Shown here piece by piece: positions 1 through 11,176 of a stretch of DNA of 64,000 nucleotides. Source of the DNA: Sternotherus odoratus (Eukaryota; Chordata; Testudines; Kinosternidae). The stretch's first letter is position 1, and each line of letters opens with the position of its first letter. Below the pieces are notes generated by a model. It ran no database searches. It saw nothing but the letters and a program-made list of their open reading frames with translations, and had not been told where the DNA came from. The stretch is from the NCBI GenBank assembly GCA_032164245.1, contig JAVMKO010000007.1, forward strand, positions 4,798,371-4,862,370, read 5' to 3'. The translations under genes were made by a program, and so were the position numbers.

Positions 1-342
1 CACTAGGATCTGACTTCCACTTTTTAAAAGATGACTTTTTATCTCTCACTGCTTCTTTTACATGGTTTTTAAGCCATGGTGGCTCTTTTTTAGTTCTTTG
101 ACTTTGTGTTGCCGTAGTGTGTGCAACATGGCCGTGCTCTTTTGGAGCCCGGTATGAACCTTTTGGTGAGCGCTTTGTGTGGGTGGTAATGTGACATTGC
201 CAATACCCCTATCCATGCTGTCTGTGAATGACGTCGGCACCGCCCAGCATATGGTGTGAGCTCATAAAGATGAATTATGTTTCCAAAAATACTATTATTC
301 CATAACAATGCAAACAGATAAATACTGAAAACTTTATAAAAC
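1..342. other. No recognised feature
   Basis: No repeat family, splice-flanked frame or RNA gene was recognised here. The short open frames look like chance. Confidence 0.5.
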
Positions 343-620
343 TATATAAAAAAGAGACCTCAGGAGCTCACCTGGTCCAACCCCCTGCTCAAAGCAGGAC
401 CAATCCCCAACTAAATTATCCCAGCCAGGGCTTTGTCAATCCAGGCCTTAAAAACCTCTAAGGAAGGAGATTCCACCATCTCCCTAGGTAACCCATTCCA
501 ATGCTTCACCCTCCTAGTGAAAAAGTTTTTCTTAATATCCAACCTAAACCTTCCCAACTGCAACTTGAGACCATTACTCCTTGTTCGGTCATCTGCTGCT
601 ACTGAGAACAGTCTAGATAG
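343..620 (-). mobile_element. CR1 LINE 3' fragment, reverse orientation
   Basis: The + strand carries the reverse complement of the CR1 3' region: the block ending CCCCCTGCTCAAAGCAGG, then the segment that encodes the C-terminal end of the CR1 reverse transcriptase protein. On the minus strand the frame reads [19 protein letters not shown] and HWNGLPREMVESPSLEVF, matching the RLDIRK...HWN.LP.EVVESPSLE.FK end typical of CR1/L2 proteins. The copy is strongly 5'-truncated, and its CATAGAAT tail is degraded. It is a dead insertion, with no complete domain left. Confidence 0.9.
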
Positions 621-700
621 CAACTCTGCCTCTACTGGTTGTTTCACTACCTCTTCTAGCATAAGTAAAAAACAAACAGTAAATTAACAGGCATGTCCTG

Positions 701-1257
701 CTACTTGGAGGGTTCCATCTCTGTCATTTGGAAGCAAACAGCATAACTTACAGAGGTTCTTTCCTCTCCTTCAGGCTCACTCGAGCTTGACTGGCTGGAC
801 TGCACTGGAATCAAAAAGAGGTCGTGGCTCACTGTGCAACTGGATACCCCTGTCACCTGTCCCTCATACGCCTCCTTCCCTTTCTCATCCCACACCTCCT
901 CCTCGCAGCGGAGGCCTCTGACTTGAATTCCTCTGAAGTATCCCCGGGGCCTTGGGAAGGTGGTGGGATCTCCGCTGAGGATGGCGTACACTTCTGGCAC
1001 CATTGCTGCAGCTCCTTGGCTTTCAAGCAGCACTGCGGTTGGTCCCTAGTCTTGTAGCCCTTCTCCCCCATGCCCCGAGCTATCTGATTGTAGATGTCAA
1101 TGTTTCTGTGGCACAGCACAACGTCTTCTCCCCACAGACCCAGGAGATCCAACATCTCCTGTGTTCTCCAGGCAGGAGCGCCTCCGCACTGTGGACTTGG
1201 CACGGTCCGTTGCTGGGCATGCTCGATAGTTGCTAGGTGAGCTCTCTGAATCGGCAA
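701..1257 (-). pseudogene. Myb/SANT-like domain protein, frameshifted pseudogene copy
   Basis: The minus-strand frame 853-1257 has a Myb/SANT-like DNA-binding domain at about residues 28-90. It contains WRTQEMLDLLGLWGEDVVL, then a tyrosine/isoleucine helix (IYNQIARGMGEKGY) and a third helix (CCLKAKELQQWCQKC). The family pattern then continues in another frame (701-1033) with VYAILSGDPTTFPRP and an acidic serine-rich tail. A frameshift near 1000-1020 therefore breaks the gene. Proteins of this type occur as the second protein of PIF/Harbinger transposons and as many scattered copies in reptile genomes. I infer a dead transposon-derived or dispersed copy rather than a host exon. No transposase frame is seen next to it. 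Confidence 0.6.
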
Positions 1258-1844
1258 CCAGGAAATGGAATTTCAAACATTTACAGGGCTTTAAAGAGGA
1301 GGGGTGGTTTCCTAGCCACCTGGTCATTGTCCCAGGTCCAGATGACGATATGATCTCACCGGTCTGTGCCCGTGGCCCTGCTCTGGAAACACTGGTCTTC
1401 ATAGGGAGGAGAAGCAGCAGTACTGACAGTCATGAGCAAGATCAGCCCATTAAAATCTGCCTTCTCTGTATCGTCCTCTTTCCCCTCCCCCCCATGGCAG
1501 GCACCTTTGGGGGTTCCGAAAATGCCGCCAAAATGTCTGCCAGGGTCTCATGGATGCTCTGCCCATTTCCTGAAGTGGGAATGAAAGCCTAAGCAAGACC
1601 CGGTCTTCAAAGGGCGACGACTCCATATTTCTGAGAGCCTGCTGGGTGTATTGGTGGGGCTGCGACAACTTCCTGGGACGTACTGCAGGATGGACACGGT
1701 GCCCCACGCACACAGGGCAAGAGCGGTGACAGTTGGGCACTGGGAGGCCTGGGGTAGGCCGGTTTGACTCAGGTCTGCATAGGAGAGAGACGCCGGAGCA
1801 TGGGAGTAAGATCTGAGGCCAGAAATTCTAACCTGAGGGTTAAC
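1258..1844. other. No recognised feature; possible flank of the SANT-like copy
   Basis: GC-richer than its surroundings. A 96-codon minus frame (1450-1740) has no recognisable domain. It may be part of the element that carried the SANT-like copy, but no terminal repeats could be seen. Confidence 0.35.
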
Positions 1845-1945
1845 ATTCGGTGCGGATGCTCGAGCCTGCAGGCTCGAGTCCCACAGACCCCAGGTTTACA
1901 TTGCAGCATAGACATACTCCCCGGGGCTTTAACCACAGAACTCCC
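1845..1945. mobile_element. MITE fragment (GTCTAC...TGCAAT family), degraded
   Basis: Contains CTCGAGCCTGCAGGCTCGAG, a 20-bp perfect palindrome, and a TTTACATTGCAGCATAGACA block. The latter resembles the TGTCTACACTGCAAT terminal repeat seen at 47656-47862. It looks like one end of a related short DNA element. Exact borders are unclear. Confidence 0.35.
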
Positions 1946-4900
1946 ATTAATGTCTACAGGCGTTGTGTGGCTAAGTCCCCTTACTGGCTTTGAAACTCTC
2001 CACCGGTGTCTCTGCCACCTGACAGCATTACTGCACAACTTGGCTCCCCGTGTGTTGTCTGATTAATAAAACAACAGCCCAAACCCCATGAATCTTCACT
2101 GTCAGCAAAGCGGAGCCAATCTAGCTGTGGCAGCACAAAATGACATCCTGTTATACCTTATTGATCATCAGGGTAGCTGCTACTTAAACTCTGAGACCAA
2201 GATAGCTGTTGTTATTGATGACGTTCATAAGACAATTTGATTTTTCAGACATTGGGCTGAGCTGTGCAGTGGCAGTTAGAATAATCTAGTTTTAACTTGA
2301 AATATTGACGCAGGAGCTACTGATGTAGAATAAATATGGAAAATGAAGATGACTATCTTTTTTTTTATCATATTCACCCTTTAAAGAGAAACTTCCAACT
2401 CTTATGTAACACATTCCTGTTTTTTCTCTTAAATACCAGTTGGAATTAGCTTCCAGCCCCTGCTCCAAATATCTTTCCCCCACTTTTCACTCATCCAGGC
2501 ATTAGAAGTTGGTCTTCCATTGCCAACAGTGTATCTTCTATCTCTACTTCATTGCTGACAGTCATGCAAGGACTATAGGAGGAGACAAGATGAACAGAGA
2601 TGTCACATTAAGTCAAGACTTCTAGGCTAGGTTTGACAAAATCAGGAGTCGCCCAATTGCTGGTCATTCTGCAGCACTGACCATACGGACATTTCTAGAA
2701 AGCCAGGGCATAGCCCCTCAGGGCCTAGTGTAAATTCCAAAAGTGGTCTGGGTTATAGGAATCAGTTGAAAGCTCTGCATATGCTTTTTAGGACCCCATG
2801 TTCCTTCTTCCATGACTTTCTCCCTTGCAAAGCAGTATGCTGCTACTTACGGTATAGATGAATGTTGTACCTGTCAAAGAATTCACTCTAGGGGGTACTC
2901 TTGGGAGTTGAACTGTGAATGCTTCGTCAGCTGGCATGAGTAGGCAATCTGCAGTCTGAGCCAGATACCGGAAACACCAGAGCAGCCGGATCAGATCAAG
3001 TCACCCAGACAATGGAATTCAAGAACTGCTAAGAAGAACACCACCAGTATTTTGTAGTGCAATTTATTTGGTGCTTCAGAAAACATGCATGAACTTTCTG
3101 ACCCAGATGGAAGTGGGGTCCTTCCAAGTGGACAAGAAATTCCTCATTTTGAGCTTCCAGAACAGTGTTTATCTGCACTTGAACTTTGCAGCTCAATCTA
3201 GCAATGTAAGCAGGCAAAAAGAAGCACAAATAACCCTCAATCAACTCAGAAGCAAGCATACTACACTGAATCCATCATTTTCCCAAAAGCCTATTGCTTT
3301 TTCACGTAGAACAGAGATTCATTTACAAGGTGCTCGGCCGCAAAGATTAAACAACAAAAATGGTACCTTTACTTTATTAGTAGCACATGTCCAAATTGAT
3401 GAAGGATTTCTAGAGCATCAGTCTTGTGGTTTGACAAAGGTTGCTTAATATGATAAAGATACAGTTTCTCAGCACCAAAGGGAATTGCCTGTGATGACTG
3501 CTATGGATTTAGCACTGTGTTCCTTGTAGAGCCACTCACTTGCCAGTGACAGTAGAGAGCTTTCACTACCTTCCCGTGACCTATTTAATGAGGTCAATGA
3601 CCACATTGTAGTCTGGAGGTATTCATTGTCACAAAGAGGAGCAGGGATCAGTATAATAATTGCTGATTAGTGTCATGATAGCTGTTAATTACAATTTCTT
3701 CTGCATTAAACTTAAAGATGTTTTGGTCTGCAGAAGCTAGTTCTGATAACGGTTTGCTCCTTCAGGGAGATGGCTCATTTTGTATGCGCTTTTGGTAGCA
3801 CCACTGAAAGGACTGTTTGCATTTGATTGGTTCAGAAAGAGCAGCAAGCAGCTGAGGAGTGAGGAGAAGGCGCTGAGTTACAGATCTGAAATGTGCGGTG
3901 TTAGGGAATGAAGATCAAACCTGGTGGAAGGCTCATCAGATCCCTACCAACTCCAGCTGCCACTGGTTGCCTCGCTGTTCCTTTTGGACGCACAAGCTAA
4001 ATCCGGATTCGTTCATGACTCAGACTCCAGCAACAGCAGCGAACAGGAAACATTCAAATGAGTTGGCCACAGAGGAAGTCACTGAGCCATGCTTAATCCA
4101 AAGATCAGCTGCTTTTATCTTGCAGGGTTTAGTTATTATTTCTTTTTTAAAAAAAGCAAAGCATGGCTTTTTCCTGCCATTGCAGTCAACAATACAAAAC
4201 TGACGAACCATTTAAAAAATAAAAGGTGCCGTCCTACCCCTTTGAGAGAACTTTGCCCAGACTGCATTATTTTAATATTGATTTTTTTTGTAGGTTAGGA
4301 CATTTGATTTTGTGGGTTTGTATTTTTCCCAGCGATGACAGCGAAGAATCATGCTACCCACTAGTAATTCTTTGTCTTCAATCATAGGAGCGTTTAGTAC
4401 CTATGGTGGTTACTACCTGTTGTACAAGAACAGGAAGAGGGAATGTATTAAATGTGCAAGATTATGTGGTGTGACCCTGAACAAAGAAAAACACCCTTCC
4501 TTGTCTAAAGTTCTTTTGCTTGTTTAAAGGAAGATTTCACTCGAAGCATATCTATATAGTGCTGAGCACTAGAAACTCCAACGGAGGCAGGCTGCGGGGG
4601 CGAGGTCCCTCTGAACATCAGGCCCTGAGTGAAAACAGTGAGGGATAAAGCTTACACAGCTTGGGGAAAGGGTATCAGAGAAAAACCCAAACGTTCAGAT
4701 GATTTACTAAGGCATAATAGGTCATATCCAGGTGTATTTGCAGACAGAAATCTCATTTGATAAGACTTTCTTGAAAGATTTTTAGTACTTCTTCTTTTCT
4801 GACCGGCTACTTAAATAGTGCAAAAGGACCCTTTCCCAAAGCATTTGGGTATTTCTGTTTCTGATCAGTAGTAAGAGAAGCAATTCCCAGTTCATGAACA

Positions 4901-5570
4901 CCGCCGATTCTATTAAACCCTCTTTAATCCCCATGCCTCTGGCCCCCAGTCTGACAGTAAACTATGGTATTTTTCCAATTTTATGGAAGTTTTGGATGGT
5001 CCTCAAAGCCTGCAGAAAACTACAGTGCATCTGTTTGACCTCTGCTCATGGCTCACACCAGGAACTGCAGAGGAGTATTTAAAAAACGGTCTGAATTTCA
5101 TAAAAAGCCCAGGTTCAATTCAAGATGGACTAATTTTATTTAATCCAAATGAATGCACTTTTCCCTAGCAGCAACCCTAAATGCAAACGTCTCTAATAAA
5201 TAATACACAAAATATTGTTACTATTGCCATGTGGGAGAAATGCAAGGATAATTACAAATGTGTCTTGAAAAAGCAAGGGTAAAAATATTTGTGCCCCCTC
5301 TTGGTCAGAATGGGGAACTGTGCCAGATTTTACATCAAAACAGAGAAGGGGAGAAGAGGAAAAAGAGTTACTGTTAAACATTTTTGTTAAGATATTTATA
5401 AATATGAGATTTTTCTAGGTGTTCCTACTTCGACTATATTTTGGCTGCATGAATTCACTTTAAAATCATTCGTTCGTGATAACATGCTAAGCATAGGAAG
5501 ACGATGGGAGTTTGAATTTAAAGAGACTTTTAGTTTCGTTTATGCATCCTTGTTCTTGTACAGAGACAAA
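1946..5570. other. Unassigned AT-rich intergenic DNA
   Basis: About 3.6 kb in which no repeat family or exon could be named. Several 60-126-codon open frames occur, for example 3068-3448 on +, but none shows a domain, a splice context or unusual codon structure. Confidence 0.4.
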
Positions 5571-5642
5571 GGGTGAAATCCTTGCTCCACTGAAGTCAAA
5601 GGAGTCTTGCCATTGATTTTAATGAAGTCAGGATTTCATCCA
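5571..5642. repeat. Imperfect palindromic repeat with a GAAGTCAA core
   Basis: GGGTGAAATCCTTGCTCC at the left is mirrored by GTCAGGATTTCATCC at the right, around the core CACTGAAGTCAAAGG...CCATTGATTTTAATG. This is an old dispersed palindrome-like repeat found many times in amniote genomes. Related pieces occur elsewhere in the window, for example at 10228-10275, 20850-20945 and 24388-24480. Confidence 0.5.
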
Positions 5643-5689
5643 GGTGGAATAACAGCGGACATATGCAATATACGTTATTTTATTTACCG

Positions 5690-6680
5690 TACTTCTATCG
5701 TGTTCTGTTGTTCCACATTCCAAACTTTAAGTAGCCTTTAAATCTCTCTTTCGGGATCCCTCCTTTCATCCTGTGTCTTGAATAATTTTCATTGCCTTTG
5801 TCTGCTGACCTTTCTTATGTTTTTGTTCAAAGGAGGAGTTCAAACATGAACAAAAGATTCTAGGTGAAGACACGCCTGTGATTTATTATATTGAATTATA
5901 TTTTCAGATTATTCCCTATTGTATTGTGAACATACTCTGACCTCTCATGCTTTTTTCTCTGCCTCTGCATATTGGGTTGGCCACAATGATGCCTAGACCT
6001 TTTCAATGACCTTTGGGCGTTACAACTAATTTAGAGTTCAAGTACTTTATATTGTTCCTTTCACTGTGCATTACCAATCTGCCAAGCACTTGTCTAAATT
6101 GAGTTTCAGCTGCCATTCTGTTGCCCAGTAATCAGTTTTGTTAGGTCCTTCTGGTGTTCCTCATAATCCTCTCTCGGCTTGACTAATTTAAATCACTTTG
6201 TACCATCAGCAAATTTTGCCACCCAACTATTCACCCCATCTTCTAGGTCATTATTAAATATATAGAGAAACGTTCATTATCATACTTATCCCTAGGGCAA
6301 GTCGCTATTAACCTCTTTCCATGCTGAAAATTGGCCATTCATTGCTACTCTTTGCTTCCTATCTCTTAACCAATTTTTAATCCCTGACAAGCCTTAACCC
6401 CTCACCCCATTGTTACCAGTGTTTCTTGCTCAAAAGCCTTTTGAAATTCTAAGTACATTATCAGCACCACGTTCCCTGTATCCACTAGATTGTTACCACT
6501 TTCAAAGAACTCTAGCAAGGCACAAAGGCATAACTAACCCAGTTATTATATGCTTATCTGGACGCTTTGTAATGCTGTCGTTAATGATTTTCTCACCTCT
6601 TTTTCCTCGTACCAAAATACAACACACTCTTGTATAATTCCCTGGCTCTCCGCTGGCATCTTTTTAGCAGATGTGTAGTT
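5690..6680 (-). mobile_element. Old CR1-type LINE fragment, reverse orientation
   Basis: Reverse-strand CR1 body, heavily diverged. Phrases such as TTCTAGGTCATTATTAAATA, TTTTGAAATTCTAAGTACAT and CCCAGTTATTATATGCTTA match the order of the CR1 reverse transcriptase region in antisense. Many stops and indels leave no usable frame. Its divergence is much higher than that of the copies at 58221-58948 or 61925-62213, so it is an older insertion. Confidence 0.65.
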
Positions 6681-6913
6681 ATCAACAGTTTGCTGTTAAG
6701 TTGGGAGAGCGTACCTAGTGGGGTCCCACCAGAGTTACTCCTGGGTCTCGGACTTCAATATTTTCAGTTTGCAAATGGGGCTCATTGAGGCCCTGGATTT
6801 GGCAAGTTATTTAAACACATGCTTAACTTGAAGCCCATGAGTGGTCCCATTGATTTCAGTAAATAAGATGAGGAAGACTTTGTAGCACCTTAGAGACTAA
6901 CCAGTTTATTTCA

Positions 6914-6953
6914 GCATAAGCTTTCGTGGGCTATAGCCCACTTCATCGGATGC
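6914..6953 (-). ncRNA. Hammerhead-ribozyme-like motif in the PLE 3' region (copy A)
   Basis: On the minus strand the order is CCGATGA, A, the perfect 16-base stem-loop GTGGGCTATAGCCCAC, GAAA, then GCTTATGC. A hammerhead core is CUGANGA, helix II, GAAA, helix III, then UH at the cut site. Here the U of CUGANGA is C, and the base after the helix III U is G (GCUG), which is not an allowed H. This copy is therefore probably inactive. Hammerhead motifs are known in Penelope-like elements. Confidence 0.6.
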
Positions 6954-7155
6954 ATAGAATGGAACAGAAGTAAGATGCATTTATACACACAGAAAGAAGA
7001 AGAAGAAAAAGTTGTACATTACCATACCAATTCTAAGAGGCTGTTTAATATGGATGGGCCATTATCAGCAGGAGAAAAAAATACCTTTTGAAATGGATTT
7101 GTGTGTATGGCAGTAGATAACACCTATTGAAGGTAAATTAAATCAGGAAATGCAA

Positions 7156-7546
7156 TCAATTAGTGTAATGAGAGAACCATTCGCAAGTTCTGTTTAGCCC
7201 TTGGTTTATTGTGTCCAATCTGAAAATTAATTCCAGTTCCTCAGTTTCTCGTTGGAGTCTGTTTTGGAAGGTTTTCTGTTTCAAAACTGACACCATCAAG
7301 TCTTTAATGGAATGGCCAGGAAGGTTGAAGTGTTCTCCTACTGGTTTTTGAATGTTATGATTCCTGATGTCAGATTTGTGTCCATTTATTCTTTTGCGTA
7401 GAGACTGGCCAGTCTGGCCAATGTACATAGCAGAGGGGCATTGCTGGCACATGATGGCATATATCACATTGGTCGATGTGCAGGTGAATGAGCCTCTGAT
7501 GGTGTGGCTGATGTGATTAGGTCCTATGATGGTGTCAGTTGAATGG
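7156..7546 (-). pseudogene. GIY-YIG endonuclease domain of a Penelope-like element (partial)
   Basis: The minus frame stays open for about 130 codons. Upstream of the domain it reads CPHI...IIGP...IRGSFTC, the cysteine/histidine-containing linker usual in PLE proteins. The domain follows: VIYAIMCQQCP, MYIGQTGQSLRKRINGHK and then PVGEHFNLPGHS. The Y-I-G triad, the following arginine and a downstream EHF are visible, so the nuclease core is largely intact. It would cut target DNA for element insertion, but the polymerase part is gone. The frame ends with a normal stop just after CEWFSHYTN. Confidence 0.8.
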
Positions 7547-7565
7547 ATATGAGGACAGAGTTGAT

Positions 7566-8037
7566 TTCAGTGGGATTAGTCACGTGCTCCAAGCGGAGTG
7601 TCTGCTGAAACTCCTTGCTAAACTGGGGCCTTCCAAAGTCAGCTATTTCTTAAGCCAAATCAAGTTGATCTCTGAGGAGCCCCCCTTTCCTTCCAGTGCC
7701 TCATCTGACTTTACATAAGAGGAAGCTTTTCAGAGTTTAATTACCAGTATACGGTTATGAAATGCATTGGATATGATCGGGGCATGGGGCAAAATGTGTG
7801 AATTCCTGTTTTCTTCTAGTTAGATATAATCCTCCTCATTTCATGCAGACAACTGTGTTTGCACGCTGCTGTAATTTCATAAAAGTGAAGCAGGGAATTC
7901 AGATAGTTTTGCTTGTTGTTTATAAAAGCAATCTACACGAGAACTGTTAGGAATGTGTAGGCTATTGCTGAAAGCTACTTAATTTACTGGAAGTCTAACA
8001 AAAACCAGGCAGATAATTTATTTGGATTTCTTTTTAG
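7566..8037. other. No recognised feature
   Basis: Unique-looking sequence between the PLE and a candidate exon. No repeat was recognised. The last 20 bases before 8038 are T-rich and end in TAG, as a splice acceptor would. Confidence 0.4.
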
Positions 8038-8116
8038 ACTCTTTGAGCCAGACCGATAGCTACATCCAAAGTGCTCTGAATACCCCAAACTCAGCCACCA
8101 CACGGAGGAGGATCAT
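8038..8116 (+). CDS. Candidate internal exon of an unrecognised gene
   Basis: A 79-base stretch is bounded by TTTCTTTTTAG on the left and GTAAGTGG on the right, close to consensus acceptor and donor sites. Only one frame is open: two bases finish a codon, then 25 codons read SLSQTDSYIQSALNT...TTRRRI, and two bases are left over. The serine/threonine-rich, arginine-ended peptide looks like ordinary cytoplasmic protein, but I do not recognise the gene. An open frame of this length is not rare by chance, so the splice signals carry most of the support. No other exon in compatible phase was seen. Confidence 0.35.
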
Positions 8117-8277
8117 GTAAGTGGATGCATGGATGTAACTCAGCTTCATCAACAATTTTTCAGTTGGCTGCCATGAAATTCAGTTTTGGTACTATGAAAA
8201 AATACTACTACTGTTTCTCTACAGCTCTTGTCATTTCATTGAGTGGCCACCTCTCTTAGTACTTTGTCACAGAGATC

Positions 8278-8608
8278 ATAGAATATCAGGGTTGGAAGGG
8301 ACCTCAGGATGTCCAACCCCCCTGCTCAAAGCAGGACTAACCCCAGCTAAATTATCCCAGTCAGGGCTTTGTCAAGCCTGACCTAAAAACCTCTAAGGAC
8401 GGAGATTCCATCACCTCCCATTCCAGTGCTTCACCACCCTCCTAGTGAAAAAGTTTTCCTAATATCCAACCTAAACCTTCCCAACTGCAACTTGAGACCA
8501 TTACTCCTTGTTCTGTCATCTGCTACCACTGAGAACAGTCTAGATCCATCCTCTTTAGAACCCCCTTTCAGGTAGTTGAAAGCAGCTATCAAATCCCCCC
8601 TCAGATGG
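8278..8608 (-). mobile_element. CR1 LINE 3' fragment, reverse orientation
   Basis: Starts with ATCATAGAATATCAGGGTTG and runs through the antisense of the CR1 C-terminal coding end to CAAATCCCCCCTCAG. The minus frame reads [20 protein letters not shown] and [14 protein letters not shown]. It is 5'-truncated, with small internal deletions such as the missing block between ACCTCC and CATTCCAGTG. Confidence 0.9.
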
Positions 8609-9244
8609 ATGTTCCTTTCCAATATAACGACACTGCTCGCTGCAGTGATTTTCAAGGAGGCTTCCACAGTTTTGGGGGCACTAACAGGTGAGCCGGGCTC
8701 CTCTCTGGCTCCTCCAAACGCTGCTGTTTCCTCTTGTGGTGCAGTATATCGCTCTATCTGGAGAGCAGGGCAGAAGCTGCTCTACATGCTTTAACCTTGG
8801 ATGCCCTCTGCCACAAATGCTAGCACTTTTCAGCTGCCTGGGAGCTGATTTGAAATAGAAACGTTCATGTTGAATATATTGTGGAGTTTGTACGTGGCAA
8901 GAAAATGCTTCTCACCCTTTTTGCACTTTAAGGCGGCACGCTGATAAAAATATCTTAGGCTTGTTGGGGGGCAGGAGGCAAAATCCATAATTCCAGAAGC
9001 TAGGCATGCCTGGGGGTGACTGCTCTGGGAGCACCTGCTACGTGGCCTTCAGCATTACACACACTGAAAGCCATGTCGAAAATCAGATTAATTCACCAGT
9101 GTCTCCCCCCTACGAAGTTCTACCAATCAGTACTGCCTGAGCACTCTAGTGGGGCTAAGTTGAGATCGCGTTGGAGACGGGATAAAGCAAAGCTCATCTA
9201 TTGGCGAGGAAGAGGTCACAAGAGGAGGAGGTAAGAGCCTTTCC
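8609..9244. other. No recognised feature
   Basis: No family could be named. Short open frames on + (8576-8794, 9016-9234) lack domains. Confidence 0.4.
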
Positions 9245-9535
9245 TTTGGCCATCTGGAGATGTCTATGCTACCGCGGTGCCAGAGCACAGATGCTTTCTA
9301 CAATCAATGGAAGGGGTTTTGACATCAATATAGTTAATTCACCTAGGTCTAGGTGAATACTTAAGTCCCTGTGTAGAACCCACTAGGTTGATGGAAGAAT
9401 TCTTCTGTCGACCTAGTTACCTAGTACCCCTGCCAATGGAAGAATCCCTCCTGTCCGTATAGGCAGTGTCTACCCTGAAGGGCTACAGTGATGTAGATCT
9501 GCTGCTGGAAGCGTTTTAAGTGTAGACAAGCTGAA
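9245..9535. mobile_element. Degraded MITE-like DNA element
   Basis: Begins GGAGATGTCTATGCTACC and ends TTTTAAGTGTAGACAAGC, a diverged inverted pair of the GTCTAC type shared by several short non-autonomous DNA elements of turtles. The interior repeats AGGTCTAGGTG and GACCTAGTTACCTAG words. No clean target duplication could be seen. Confidence 0.4.
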
Positions 9536-9918
9536 TCGGTGGCAAATACATTCTTCTAAAGCTGTATTAGAAGCCAGCATGAATAGAATAATAAATGATA
9601 CAGAGACGTGTATTATACTCAATCCTTTATTGCCCCAAAATGTCTGTAATAAGTATCAAGAACTTTGCAATCTCTTAAAATCAGAAAACAGAACACATGA
9701 GGCGTGACTTTACCTGCTGCATTTCGTTAGTAACTACTATTGACACCAAATGCAAGATGAAGCAGCACTGCAGACAAAAACCCTGTGTTTGGTTAATGAG
9801 ATGTATAAAAATCCCTAGATATCGTTAAAGGCTGTAATTTCCATTTTCCATCACAATACTTTGATACTAATTTAATTAATGATATTCAGCAAATAATTAC
9901 TTTTTTCTTCATTTTTTA
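9536..9918. other. No recognised feature
   Basis: AT-rich sequence with no recognisable element. Confidence 0.4.
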
Positions 9919-10060
9919 GAACATAACACAGGAACAGCCACACTGGGTCAGAGCAAAGGTCCATCTAGGCCAGTATCCTGTCTTCCAACAGTGGCCAATG
10001 CCAGGTGCCCCAGAGGAAATGACCAGACTCGGGGTCGGATGTAGCTCTTGCAGGGAGCAG
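9919..10060 (-). mobile_element. LINE (CR1-like) 3' fragment, probable
   Basis: GAACATAACACAGGAACAGC followed by ACTGGGTCAGAGCAAAGGTC, CATCTAGGCCAGTATCCTGT and AGTGGCCAATGCCAGGTGCC. This is a common amniote repeat block arranged like the antisense 3' end of CR1-related LINEs. Only about 140 bases remain. Confidence 0.5.
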
Positions 10061-11176
10061 TGGTAAAAGGGAAGTACCTCGTAAAGGTGAGTTTGCTTTT
10101 CCAGAACCCTGAGAGCGTAGCTTCCTGTGGTTACTATTGTCTAATCAACACCCTGACCGAGGGCGTGCTCTAGCACACACTGATGTCAGTGGAAATGTTC
10201 CCATTGGCATCACTGAGCATTGAATCGGGCCTTGAGAGTTTTACTCAGGCAAACCCCTCACTTAAGTCAATGGGATTTGTGACGGAGTAAAAGCTGAGGC
10301 CAGGTCTACACTGCCTGCACACTTACCCTAGTGAGACGCACTAGAGAGGGAGAAAAATCACCCTGCAGCCTGCCACCACAGGCACTGTGTCCTCCTGGAG
10401 GAAGGAGAGAGAACAGTTTATTGCCCAGCTCCCTACCCCTTCAGGTGAGAGTTGACCTCACTGGCATGGGGAGTGGAAGCAGCGGTATGATGCAAGGTTG
10501 TCTGCACTGAGCCAAATTTCACCCACGAAGCAGCCTCCAGTTCTTGTTCAGTGTTCTGGTTTGCGCACACCAAGCCAGAAGTCTGTAGCTGACATCTGGC
10601 AAAACCTGTCAAAGGCTGCAGCTGCTTCTTCTTAGTGTATGTTTAATGATGGCTAATCAGCCTGCGGTCTTTCCAAGAGCCTGATCCTCTCTGATTGGGG
10701 AAGGCAGCTCCTTTTGCTTTCAAGCAAGAGGATTATTATACCAGAGAGGGATTCAGTTGGTCAGTGGGCAGCAGAGCCGATGAGAAACCTACCACATCCC
10801 AGGGATGCAAGAAAAGAGCATGCAGTCCTAAAGCCTAAGGAGAGTAGCCCTTCCTCTCTAAGCTACATCAATGAAGGAATCATAGAAGCGGTGGTTTTCT
10901 AAGGTGCTCTTGAGAGTACCCGGCTTTCCAGACAGCCATTCCTGAGAATGGATACCAGGGCGGTGAAACACAAAGGCTCATAGTAATGGGAATGTTTCAC
11001 AACCCACACTGCACAGGCACAGGCTTGGAGGAAAAGGGTTTGGAACAAAACCCTGCTCGTAAACTGCTGGGCTCTTTCCTAGACTGACTGGCACCTAAAA
11101 ACGCAACAGACTGAAAAAGGCAGCAAGCCTGCAGTCTCTGTGGTAAGAGCAATGCAGGAATGAACTGAGTTCCTTC
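10061..11176. other. Mostly unassigned; possible MITE end near 10296
   Basis: GAGGCCAGGTCTACACTGCC at about 10296 matches the left terminus of the Harbinger-type MITE at 12120, but no matching right end was found. The rest is unassigned. A GAAGTCAATGG-type palindrome piece lies at 10228-10275. Confidence 0.35.

Larger units (their letters stand above)
6868..7565 (-). mobile_element. Penelope-like retroelement, 3' part, 5'-truncated
   Basis: Reads on the minus strand. From about 7560 down to 7156 it encodes the C-terminal GIY-YIG endonuclease region of a PLE. A 3' untranslated region of about 290 bases follows, ending near 6868 with GTTAGTCTCTAAGGTGCTAC. The tail holds a hammerhead-like fold (6914-6953). 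The shared tail sequence is also seen at 54611-54890 (+) and 62216-62452 (-). The reverse transcriptase domain that normally precedes GIY-YIG is missing, as expected for a 5'-truncated retroelement copy. Confidence 0.8.
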
